A stretch of 64,000 nt of DNA from Trachythela sp. YZ-2020 (taxonomy: Eukaryota; Cnidaria; Anthozoa; Malacalcyonacea; Clavulariidae). Location: positions 834,001 through 898,000 of the forward strand of contig JADLSH010000379.1 of NCBI GenBank assembly GCA_016169945.1, read 5' to 3'. Below the pieces are notes generated by a model. The model was not told the origin of the DNA. It did no database searches and saw nothing but the letters and a program-made list of their open reading frames with translations. Below, piece by piece: positions 1-12,200 of this stretch (position 1 is the first letter of the stretch; each line of letters begins with the position of its first letter). Position numbers and translations under genes: made by a program.

Positions 1-70
1 TCTCACGTACACGTTCTCACGTACACGTTCTCACGTACACGTTCTCACGTACACGTTCTCACGTACACGT
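1..70. repeat. 14-bp tandem repeat, five units
   Basis: Five exact head-to-tail copies of TCTCACGTACACGT, followed by degraded sequence. It lies in the intron after the M4 exon of gene A and runs into the window edge. Confidence 0.9.
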
Positions 71-111
71 TCTCGTTCTAGTTCTGTTATTAAACATTAT
101 TAATGTCTCAC

Positions 112-295
112 CTGTCTCGAACTTCGAGCGGCAAAGAGCTCGTTTTAAAGGTTTTTTTAAATACTCAAATAAGATTCCAAACAGCAAAGCGAAACAAAAG
201 AGAATAACAGAGATGAATAGACATTGCTTGTATACAATAAATGTTGGGTCGATCAGAGACGTCGCATGTTTAACTGACTGACTCACTTCACTTTT
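112..295 (-). CDS. Gene A exon 18: M4 helix (last exon inside the window)
   Basis: The exon enters in phase 0, contains ATSLIDPTFIVYKQ and then the helix CLFISVILFCFALLFGILFE, followed by a basic stretch (KKPLKRALCR). It leaves in phase 1 at ETG|GTGAGA. The position, phases and helix match the M4 exon of gene B (53673-53847). The cytoplasmic tail exon would lie to the left of base 1. Confidence 0.75.
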
Positions 296-3200
296 CTAAA
301 ATGAGAAAATCAAAGAGAGGCTTTTATTAAGGTCTGATTCCACGAGTGTTTTTTCTCAGCGAAATGCGAAAAATTTCGCACGAAATGAATTGACGCATGC
401 GCAGAAAACATAAATCAGGCTTCGCGAGAAAAAATTTCGCTTCGCCAGTGAGTAGAAGTTAGTTCTACTCACTGCGAAAGCGAAAAAAGTGGGGAAATTG
501 AATAGAATCACTGATGTGCAGCCATCCGTATTCTGCAGACACAATTTCTCGCGAATAATTTCGCCGTGGAATGAGGCCTTTAGAACGCTGAAAATTAATA
601 TGGTTCAAGTGTTTACAAGTCTCCTCATGTAGTAACACTGGATCAATATGGGAAAAGGTTCTTACTAGACCTCTAGAGAACTATCAAGTTTAATAATGGT
701 AGCTTTTAGTCAATTCAATGAGAATAAGAGAGAAAAAAAGGAATGAAACCTGTGTACAGGGTGAATGGCACATGCACTAATATAACCACTGTGTCACAAT
801 CACACCGAAATGGACGTAGGATGAGTAATGTCCATGTATACGAAGAGGAATTGGACAAAATTAAGATGAAAAGATTAAATGAATCAAAATTGAGTGCAAA
901 ACATTTATTGAACCAAACTGCCACAGGTGATTAAAACAACTTACCTTAATCATATGTACATTTTCCTCGATAATCTGAAAGATACCTCTTCTATTTTCGC
1001 TCACATATTCACGGAAACATTTCTGTAGCTTCTTAGCCTCGCCAGCCAACACCACTCCGTACGCGGAGGAATAATCATAAATTTTGTTGATGCCAACTCC
1101 AATATTATTAAACAAATCTCTTCGACTACCAAGGACGTATGCGTCAACCAGAGCTCCCTTAACATAGCCTTTGGTTAGAGCGTTGTAAATGTCGTACAGA
1201 TTATTGTAGGCATGTTCTAAAACAAAATATATAAATAGATTTACTGTATTTAGTCATGTACAATACTGATACTTTACATTGGTTTACCTCAAAACCTTCA
1301 CTACCGTTCGGTTTTACCCTAAGTGCAATCATCAGTTCACCTAGCTAAGTGAGATCGTCAGATCTTCAGATACGAAACATCTCTGCAAGGTCCATTGAAT
1401 GATGACAAAGTAATTGAAGTATACTTTTTATTCTATCTGATGTTTAACTAAGCAAATAAATGATGAGTTATACCTAAATCAGCATGAGCATTCTTCCTCA
1501 CTGCAAGTTGATGTTCAGATGAGTTTTGAATTACAGCAACCTAGAATAAAGTATAGTTAATGCTAAGCAGATTTGTCAAAATAGAGTTCAAAGTCTTCAT
1601 ATTAGAAACATATTATCACGTTTTATAGTAACTTATGAAGCGTTGGTGGCACAGTTGGACGGTCTGGATCAAAAGGATTGCCCTTACTCGATTTCAAAGC
1701 TGAACAATTTAGAACTAATAATAATAATAATAATATTTATTCAGGAAACTCCGCTCACCAAGGTGTTTTTCAGGAAGGTCCTGCAATATATATCCATATT
1801 ACATAATTATATGAAACTACTCTATGATTATATTAGATACAAATATAGTTAAAGATTTTATATACATAATTAAATTTGTAAAAAGATTAACTCAATCAGA
1901 TAAAATGTTTTAGTTTGATTTTAAACAGTTGAAAACTAGTGGATTGTTTTAGTTCAATAGAGCTATTTATTGTAGTAAACTTAGATTAGTTCAGTTTAAG
2001 CTGGTCAAACTTTGATCCAGTAATCTTACCTTTGTGCCATACAGTTTCAATTTATCTACGACAACTTCGGTTGTGATATGTGACGTCAAAATAGAAGTGT
2101 ACAGCGACATTATAATGGAACCAGTTAATATCCAGAATATACCGATGATCCGGCCTGCAACACTGCGAGGAAATTTGTCACCGTACCTGTAAAAATTTCA
2201 GAATATACAATAGTTTAAATTTAAATACACTAGACGGCAACTACAACTATCCAGTATAAATATAGTTTGTTGAGTTCAGATTTACTGGATGGCTCTTACT
2301 GGACTTCAAGGGATAACAGCTTAGAACGCATAGAACTATGTAGTATAAATAGATGTTGATTTGGTTTAGCTAGGTTTCCTCCAGTAATAGCAATGGCCTG
2401 ACAAGAGACAACCATTACTGGACCTCTTGGAAAAACAGTTTAGAACTTATAGATCTCTCTCGTATAAATATAGTTTAGTTTAAGTTTCCTTCTGTAGTAA
2501 CAGTTTAGAACAGATAGAGCAATCTGGTATATATATAGATAGTTGAGTTTAGGTTTCCACCTAGCTCCAGTAACACTTGACCAATATAAAGGGATTACTC
2601 TTACTGGACCTCTAGGAAGGACAGTTTGGACTGGAACTACAGTTAGATTAGTTACCGGTTCAAAATAATAGACCCACACACCACTTGATGAACACCAGGA
2701 AAAAAAAGAAAAAAGATTGACTATTATTGGTGAAACTTTCCACACACCAAGTAACGATACCAATCACCGAAGTGAATACAACAATAACAACAACAATGGG
2801 TAACGTATCTACAATCGTATCCAATAACATTATAGATGCAGTGTTGGTATCATCTTCGAGTACGAGAAACGCCACGCCCGGAGATTCGACCAGGGGTATA
2901 AACTCGTAGCGCTTGTAGTATTTCACTTGATGGACCTGACCGTACATTGGGAAATGTAGCTCGGCTGTGTCACCTACATGGTCCCGGAATTCCGAGACCC
3001 CTGACTTGAGAAAGCTCGAGGCGTCCCGCGCGTGCTCCTCGAAATGCGTGATCGTCCAATTGTGTTCGTGACAAAACCCGCAACACGTGGAGACCATGCG
3101 CGGTAAGATTGCTGGAAAAATTCCCGAGATCTTGCTGTTGTTTTTGTAAATATACGGAGGGTTGATCCACCAGTTTGTTCTGTAAGCTGATGCACACTTG

Positions 3201-6200
3201 CAGGTCTCTAGGAATTGTAATTGATGAATGAAGAGTAAAAGCATTAACTTGTAAAGTAGTCAACTTTAGAAATGTTGACACTGATATGGGCAAGCAAAGT
3301 AAACAGAATCTCTCTCTTATTCATTTGCCATCAAATACAAGACTACTACATATAATGAAATATATTTTGTCATTCTGACAACGGTCGGTTCACCACCATC
3401 GCTTGGTGAAACGCACTTGCAGCATTGTCATTTTAGGTAAGTAGGATTATGGATTACGGATTTGTATCCAGGTCGTTGGAACTCTGAAACCAGGACTCGA
3501 TTCCTGTAATATGCAGTTGTCTGATTATAATTTTGCTTCAGTAACATGAGCGAAGAGTTAGGGAGAACAGTTTTGATCTGATAGAGTCATCCACTATAAA
3601 TAGGTCTAATTTAGTTTAAGAGAAGGAAGGAGATACGAGAGTTGGATCTTATGGATTTCACTGAAGGACAAGGTGAGAAATAAAGAGATGTAGGGTGGTA
3701 GACATTGCAGAGAAGGTGAGGGAAACAAGGCTGAGATGGTATGGACACGTAATACGAAGATATGAAGGAGAGCCGCTCAGAGACATTATGGAATGAAGAG
3801 ATCAGAAATGTGAGGTGATAGATATTGTAGAGAAGGTGAGGGAAGCAAGGCTGAGATGGTATGGACACGTAATTTAAGAAGAGATGAAGGAGAGCCGCTC
3901 AGAAACATTATGGAATGAAGAGCTCAGAAGATGTGAGGTGATAGATATTTCAGAGAAGGTGAGGGAAGCAAGGCTGAGATGGTATGGACACGTAATACGA
4001 ACATATGAAGGAGAGCCGCTCAGAGACATTATGGAATGAAGAGATCAGAAGATGTGAGGTGATAGATATTGTAGAGAAGGTGAGGGAAGCAAGGCTGAGA
4101 TGGTATGGACACGTAATAAGAAGAGATGAAGGAAAGCCGGTTAGAGACATTATGGCGCTCAAGGGAACAGAGGACTGCAGAAGAGATGGATGATGGACTG
4201 TGTAGAAGAAGATTTATATATCAAAGAAATAGCGATGGAAGGGACAGAAAAGCATGGTGGACAAGAACCCGAGTAGCCAACCACAGTCTAGAACTAAAGC
4301 CGAGTGAATGAAAAAGAGTTTAGTTTACTATAGCATATTCAATTTTACCTGCAGATATTTCAGTCGATACTCCGTCTCCTTTCACAGTAAACGCTCTTAT
4401 CTTTATCCTATAGACAGCAGAAATCTCTAGACCCGTTAAAACATGCGACAGCGTGTTGGGGCCAGTAGTATGAACAACCGTCTTGCTAGCTAAAACTTCT
4501 CCAGCCAAATGAGTCATCTGAAACTCGATTTTATATCCAAGTAAAATACCATGAATGTAAAAAGGATCGCTTATTGGTTTCCAAGTGAGAGGAATCGAAG
4601 TCGGACTTGATAGGTTGATGGCTTTGAATTGCTCCGGTGCGCGACTTGGAACTGAAAAAGATAGGTTAAACTATTAAAATATTTTCGTTTGTCTAATGGT
4701 AGCTTGGGCAATATGCATTGATGACAATCTCGCCTCATGTAAGAAGAGTGCTTCCAGTCTGACTCTAACAAATAGCGCAGGTTTTCTCTGAGCACTCTGG
4801 TTTCTTCATATAATACCACTAAACCATCAAGATATGGGCCTTGCTTGAACACCAGGAGAACCGATCAGAACTGATAGAGGTATCCAGTATAAATAAAGTT
4901 AGTGTAGTTTAGGTTTCCTCCTGTTAGACGGCCGGCCAGCCTCGAAAAAAGTGACTGTCGATGGCATTTTTTGTTACAAGCAGGAAACCACACTAAATGT
5001 CATCGGAGTGTATTCACTTTGACGATGAAAGTGGTTGCCTTCCGTAATTTTTCTATTTATGTTCCGAAATTGGAAGGTTTTTATAACGACATTTCGATAG
5101 ATGGGAATCCATTTAAAAGCAATTTTCGATATCATGAATTTATTGTAATTGGTTCACTACCTAATTAACATGTGCAAATTTCTCCTTTTCTTAATTGTCA
5201 TAACTCAAAGTGACATGCTAATGAGAAAATGGTATTACTATTACACTTGTTAAAATACCTGTATGGAGGCGAGTTTCAAAATAAGGATGGATTTATTAGG
5301 ACGAGTGGTTGCCCGAAGGCTTAAATTCGTAAATTATTGCGTTTAATTTCGAATATTTACCGATTTTGAAGGTCTATGTGTTGTAGTAAAACAGCGTGTT
5401 TGCGCCAACATGCTGTTTTTCAACCATTTACATCCCAAAACGCGACTGGCTCAACAGAAATATATTGTGTTACACGGGTGGCAACCGGGCGTGTAATACT
5501 GATTCGTATGTAATCTAAACATATGTGATTGTTGCCTGTCTGTAACACAACAAAAACATATTGTTGTGGCTTCTTTTTGAAAGGTCGTGTTTTTATGTAT
5601 TTGCGCCATGTTTCTTATTAGCATATCATTTTGAATTATACGAAAGAAGATTACCCGAGCTTTACAAATGTTAATTAGATAGTCAGCCAATTAAAATAAA
5701 ACACTAATATAAAATACAGCATTCGACAAAAATCCCATCCTTCGAAATGTTTTAGAAAAAACCTTCAAATTTTAGCACATAAATAAAAAATTACGGTTGG
5801 CAACCATTCTCACTCCCAAAGTAAACACTATCCTAAGACATTTTGCGTAGTTTCATGCTTGTAACAAAAAATGCCATCGACAGTGTTTTCTAGACACTTT
5901 TTTCAAGCTTGGCCGGCCGTCTATGTAGTAACACTGGATCATTGAAGACCGACTCTTATTGGACCTCTAGAGAGAACAGTTTGAGAGAACTGATAGAGAT
6001 TCCAGTATAAATAAAGTTATTGTCACCATTTCATTAAGCTTTTTCTACATCAATCACCTACCGTCTTCGTCCGTCCACACTAAAGCTTCAGGGCTTGCCA
6101 CTCCGGCACCAACAGAAGTAAAACCAACAATCCGGAATACATACTTCGTGTATTTCCATAGATTTTCTATATCAATACTAAAATCACTTTCAGAGACATT

Positions 6201-9200
6201 CTTTTCTTCCCATTTAGATTCATTTGCTCTTCTGAGAAAAGTATGGTAGCCTTGCAATCTCCCGTGCACTCTGGAATGAGGTATTGAATTCCATGTTATT
6301 CTAATACTTGTTGAGCTTGTATTGATCGCTCGAATGTCTTGTGGCCATGTGCTCGGAACTAAATGGAGGAAAACCATAAATTAGATATATATCATGGTCA
6401 CTGTCACTCGAAATCAAAGCATAACAATTATATCGTTAGTGCTCTTAGCGCCAGTTCAGGTGAGCTCTTGGCGATTTTGCACCGAGTAGATGTTGGGCTG
6501 CGCATTGTGATTGGAAAGTATAGAGAAGACACTGTAACAGTTGTAATAATTACTACATAATTTCGTCCCGGTGAGGTGGGATATAAACAGTCAAGTTTCC
6601 GGGATCCAGTCAATCGGCCCCGTATAAACAGAACTTCAATATCAATATATTTGGATTTTCATCCATTTACAAACTTCAAGTTGGTGCGAACTTCGCTGTC
6701 GTAGAAAAGAATGGAGAAAGAATAATATTCATGATCTTTTCAAGTTCCAGTCTTTGTAAAAGATTTTCAACTGAATTCTCACAAACTTTTTGCGGAGTGA
6801 AATTTTTCATTTTAACCATTCAGTCGGTTGGTGCACTTGTTGTCAGTCTAAAGGACTGAAAATTTTTCACAATTTTGGTCCGTCAGGAAAGAATCAAATA
6901 AGTACACCTTACCATCGTCGTATGTTTGGACGTCAACAACTTGAGACAGAGGCCCACGACCTTTTGAGGTATACCCAGCTACTTTTATATGGTACACCTT
7001 AAATTTCCGAAGGCTGGCAAGTACAACTTCACTGCTCTTCGGTGACACAGTTATATTCTGGTATATGGACTGACTTTTTCTTTTGTAGAACACAATATAG
7101 CCTCGTAAATTACCGCGGTAACAGGATGTTTGTAAACGGCTCCATTTTACCCAAACTGAAGTTGAGTTGGTTGAGTTGGAAGTTAGTTTGGTGGGCGCTG
7201 AGCAAGGAACTGAAAATAGTGTTTGAATAAGTAAGGTTAGTAAGCAATATACTAAATTAAGTCTATACACTGGATTGCTTTATCAGTTTTAATCTGTTCT
7301 GTCTTGACGTCCAGTAAGGTCAATCCCTTATTGGTACAGTGTTATTACAAGAGGAAACCTAAACTAAATTCTCTTTATTATTTACACTGGATACCTCTAC
7401 AAGCCACCTTTGTAATCAGTTATATCTATACTGACCCAGTGGTCCGTATCATCATCTCTTATTGTTCTAGTGTTACTACAAGAGGAAACCTAAAATCTAG
7501 CTCTATCAATAGACAATTTGCATTATAGACTAATTTTTTATCTAGGCAAAAAAAGTATATTGCCGTTAAGAACATACTAAAATTAGTAGTATTGCAAAGT
7601 TTGGTTGCGAAATGTTGTAAAATGCGGAAAATATAGCCTTGCAAAGTTTGCAAATTTTGTATACTTTTGTATTACGTGCGGAAATTCCTACCACATTTGG
7701 ATTTGGGCATGAATCAAACTCGCTCTCCGAGGTGAAAGACACATGTATGGTCACCAAAACCCCACATTGTATTCTAAAATAGGCTGCCGTGGTTTGTGTC
7801 TGATCTTCCTGAAAAAGATTCCACTTCGACGTTTCACGTGAAGGCCTTTTGTGAGGGGGTAAGTGGTGTCAATTGCGCTGGAAACATCCAAGTGTTTTCA
7901 GGTAGTTCAGACACCAACAACGACAGCTTAAAGGTACGCTCACACACAGCGATTTGTCGGGCCGATTTTAGGTTTTGCTGAATGTTAATGACGAATATTT
8001 TCAGTTGATGATGTCACCAGATGACGTTTGCCACGTATTTTTCAAATATCATTAACGTGCATCTGAAATCAGCCCGACAAATCGCTGTGTGTGAACGTAC
8101 CTTAATGCAGAAAAAGTCATCTTAAAAAAACTACAAACACTATACCATCCTCGTCTGTTGAAACCAAGATAGTCTTGCTAATTTTTCCTTCTCCTTTACT
8201 TGTAATTGCAGATATCCTGAACAAATATTTAGTAAACATCTTTAACTTGTTAATAGTATGACGTATTTCTCTTTCTTGTATATTAATGATATTCCATGAA
8301 CCGTTGCTACGGTATTGTTTGTAATATAAACGGTAACCAAGGATGACGCCACTTTGATGGTTGCTAAGGACTTTGTGCCACTGAAGTTGAATTGATGTTG
8401 AGTTTTCGCTGCCATAGGAATGGAATACGGGCGCTGCGCTTGGAACTGCAATGAAAAATGGTGTTGTTAAATCGTGAGTGTTAACACGCAGATGGACAAT
8501 CGATTGTAAATTGAACTATCATGTACCATCTTCATTAGTGTACAGTAGAGTTCTACTTGACTTCCCACCAACTCCTTTCGATGTAACACCCGCAACACGT
8601 ATTTCGTATTTCGTGTACTTTCTAAGGCCAGTTAAATGAACAGACAAACTATCGGGAGGGACTGTGACATTTTGAAGGGTCTCATTGGATGAATATGGTT
8701 TGTAGAACAAGGTATAGGCTCGAAGAATGCCATTAATGTCCATTCGTGGTATAGCTTTCCAACTGATGTTCAGAGATGTGGAGCTGGTGTTGTGACCAAT
8801 AGGTTTGAGGTTTGGTGATGCATTAGGTACTGTGAAAAGAAGAAAAAACTTGGTGTATATCGAGTATGAATGGGCATGGAAGTTTTTTTGTGCAAAGTGC
8901 TAAGATCAAATAAAGGTATAAGCAGAGTGACATATACAATTCATGATGCTTTTCGTGCTTAGAGCTTGAAGTTCTTGGCTTTCAGAGGACAACCTTGAAT
9001 TGAATTAGCTATATACACACGTTTGACTTTGATCATTATTAACACAGATGCACTCACCGTCTTCGTCTGTAAGGACAACGAGGGGGTCACTTGGAATCCC
9101 CACACCTCGTCTGTTCATACCAGAGATCCTAATACTATACCAACTGTACTTCTTCAACTGGCTCAACCTGCCTCTGGTAACATTTAGGAAAACACTGATG

Positions 9201-12200
9201 TTGCTTATATTCGATCTTAATCTCCCAGGCCATAGTAGCTCCTCGTACATGATAACGTATCCCTGGATGCCACTCTGTCCAGGCTGACTTGACAAGGGAC
9301 TCCAATGTAAAGTGAGACTCGTTGAAGTATGATTGGACGCTGCTAAACTTTGAACCGCGTTTGTCGGTACTATATGAAACGATGTACGTACATGGTTAAT
9401 TAAAATGACTTATATTACCCTTCGTATGAACTATATATATATATATATTTAAGCTAACTTTATTTATACTCGATAGCTCTATCAGTTTTAAGCTGTATGT
9501 ACTTTCTAGATGTCCAGTAAAGGTCATCCCTTATTGCTCCAGTGTTACTACACGAGGAAACCCAAACTAAACTACAATCCTGGACAAAAGTCTTGGGACA
9601 CTGAGCATTTTATAGATTTAATTTTCAAAGTCACTCTCCCCCTCCCTTTCTCTTTTTAATGTTGGAAGTTTGCCAATTTCACTTGAACATCCCCTGCATC
9701 CAACATTGTTTGGGGATGGGGTAAGTATGAGTTTAGAAGGAAACTTGCTTGATAAATGCTGTTTCCTTATTTTTACAAAGAAAATATAAAAATATAACAA
9801 ATGGGTGGGTGGAGGATTGTAGCTTTGTATATACTGGATATGATAGCTCTATCAGTTCTAAAATCGCTAAAGACCATTTTTAATTGCTCCAGTGTTAATA
9901 CAGCAGGAAGCCGGAGTACCTGAAGAAGAGCTGCGGTGTTTGGTAGAGTCAAACTGGAAGCACTCTTCTCAGATGCGACTGATGCGGATTATATGCAGGA
10001 ATCGAAGCCCAATCGCAGAGCTGAATGGTACATGCACCGAACACTGTGTTACCAACACTCTCTTTAGTACAAAACCTATCAACTACCAGCTTACCGTCGG
10101 TTGAGGTAAACAGAAATGGAGTGACATCATACGGGCCAATTCTTCGGTCGTTATAAAAAGCATCATAAAGAGACACAGCGCCAGGAAAATCCCGCGAGAA
10201 ATATATAACTTCCATAGTTGCCACAACACTTCCTGGACTAAAAACAAATTATCATATACCAGATAACTATATCAGTTCAAAGCCCTTCTCCATATGAGTC
10301 TAGTAAGGGGAATTTCTTAGTGGCCCAGTATTACTGGAAAGGAAATCTGTGGTACTTGGTAGAATAAAATTTGAAGCATTCTTTCACATGTGCCTGAGGC
10401 GAAATTATATAACATGGTCACAGGAGTGAAAGGCACATGCACTGTACACGTGAAAATCTCACATCTTGTCAACAAGATGTGTTCGCAACAGGCTTGTAGC
10501 AAGCTTTTCAACAAGTTGTAACAATGTTGTCATTTTATCAAGTTGCTACAAGGTTGTCACTCACAACTTGTTCACAAGTTGTTGAATCGCAAGACGATAA
10601 CAAGTTGTTGGTTGTAACTAACAAGTCTGTTGAGTCAACAACCTTGTAGCAAGTTGTCAACAAACCATTGACAATTTGTCAACAAGCTGGGAGCAAGCAG
10701 TGCGAACACATCCTGATAACAAGTTGTTGAAACAGCATTGGCACAAGTCTGCTGCTGGTTGTTACAAATTGCGCGTTTTTACGTGTGTAACTGCTGTGCA
10801 GAACAATTCGCAAATTTACCTATATTCCATGATTTTGATATCTTTTATAATGTTTTCTTGATGGAGTACGACGATCTAAAAAAAAAGGGAAATGAATATA
10901 TTTTAATGATTCATCATTGATCAATCTTTTAGAAGCACAAGTTACACACTTACTGCTGTTTTCAGCTCTGCGTTCAAGTTTCGGTAACGTTTGCTCGAGT
11001 TGTCCAAAAGCTCATCTGTCCAGTTTAGATTATTCAGCTTAAATTTTACATAGAAATCGATATCTAAAAGTAGAAGAAATATAGTCAAGTACAATTAATG
11101 TTCCCATACGTAGTAAACTAGACTAACTTTATGTATATTGGATAGCTTCTCCCGAAAGGTCCAGCTAGGGACACCACTTATTGATTCAATATTGCTGGAT
11201 TTTGCAGGAAGAAATCTAAACTAAATTGTAACTATATTTATACACTGGATAGCTCTATCAGTTCTAAGCTGTTCTCTCTACAGGGCCATTAAGGTTCGTC
11301 TCTCATTCGTCCACTGTTACTAAAGGGAAAGCCAGAGTGCCCGGAGAAAACATGCATACGTTTAGTAGAGTTAAATTGCAAACACTCTTCTGATATGCAA
11401 CTGAGGTGATATTATTATCAGACAACTGCATATTGCACGAATTGAACCCCGCGCGTCCCCTGTCACAGAGGTGAAAGACACATGCACTAACCATTGCGTT
11501 ATCCACAACAAACCCACATCATCCCCACACCATCATTACCTGGACATGGTTGAGTTTCACATTGCTTCGTTTCCACGGAAGGTCCCAACATGTAACAATC
11601 ACGACCACCAAAAAGAGGCGACGGTTTTGTACAAAACCTTCTTCTACTCTGCGTTCCATTATCACAACTTTTACTACACGGTCCGAATGACGACCACGTG
11701 CTGTAGTTTCCATGAATAGGACAAGGTCTCACGTGACAGGATATGACGTCACTCGTAGGTTCTAGTTTAGAACAATTGTCACCACCATATCGAGGTTCGG
11801 GGTTTGTGCAATATCTATAACGAATCCTGATTCCTGACCCGCACGTCTTGCTACAGCCCGAAAATTGAAACCAATCGCTGAAGTTCCCATGAATCGGGCA
11901 CGGCCGCATGTAGCAGAAGCGAGTTTCTTTACTGGGACCGAGTGTGGAGCAATTCTGCCCGCCATAACTGGGCTTTGGATTTTGGCAAACTCTAGTTCGA
12001 AATTGTGTTCCACTCCCGCAAGATCGACTACAAGGACTGAACTTAGACCACTCAGAATAATTCCCATTTACAGGACAAGGTTGGACATCACATCTTACAA
12101 CTTGAACGTTATGGCCTAGGGACGAACAATCGTTCCCACCATGCATAGGCGCCGGCCGAGTACAATTCCGATACCGTTTCTTAACACTGTTTCCACATGT

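Noticed and set aside
2245..2262. Minus-strand IVVVAV stretch before the YGD exon
   Set aside because: It reads into a stop and coincides with the SINE CCAGTATAAATA motif.
2640..2720. Candidate pore exon of gene A (GVWVYYFEPVTNLTVV frame)
   Set aside because: It has no TVG filter, no phase-2 donor, and a sequence composed partly of SINE tail. The resemblance to FWWSVVTVTTVG is superficial.
3300..3600. Possible extra FN3 or S1 exon between 3208 and 3640
   Set aside because: No frame with FN3 or S1 motifs and suitable splice sites; the stretch is SINE-like sequence.
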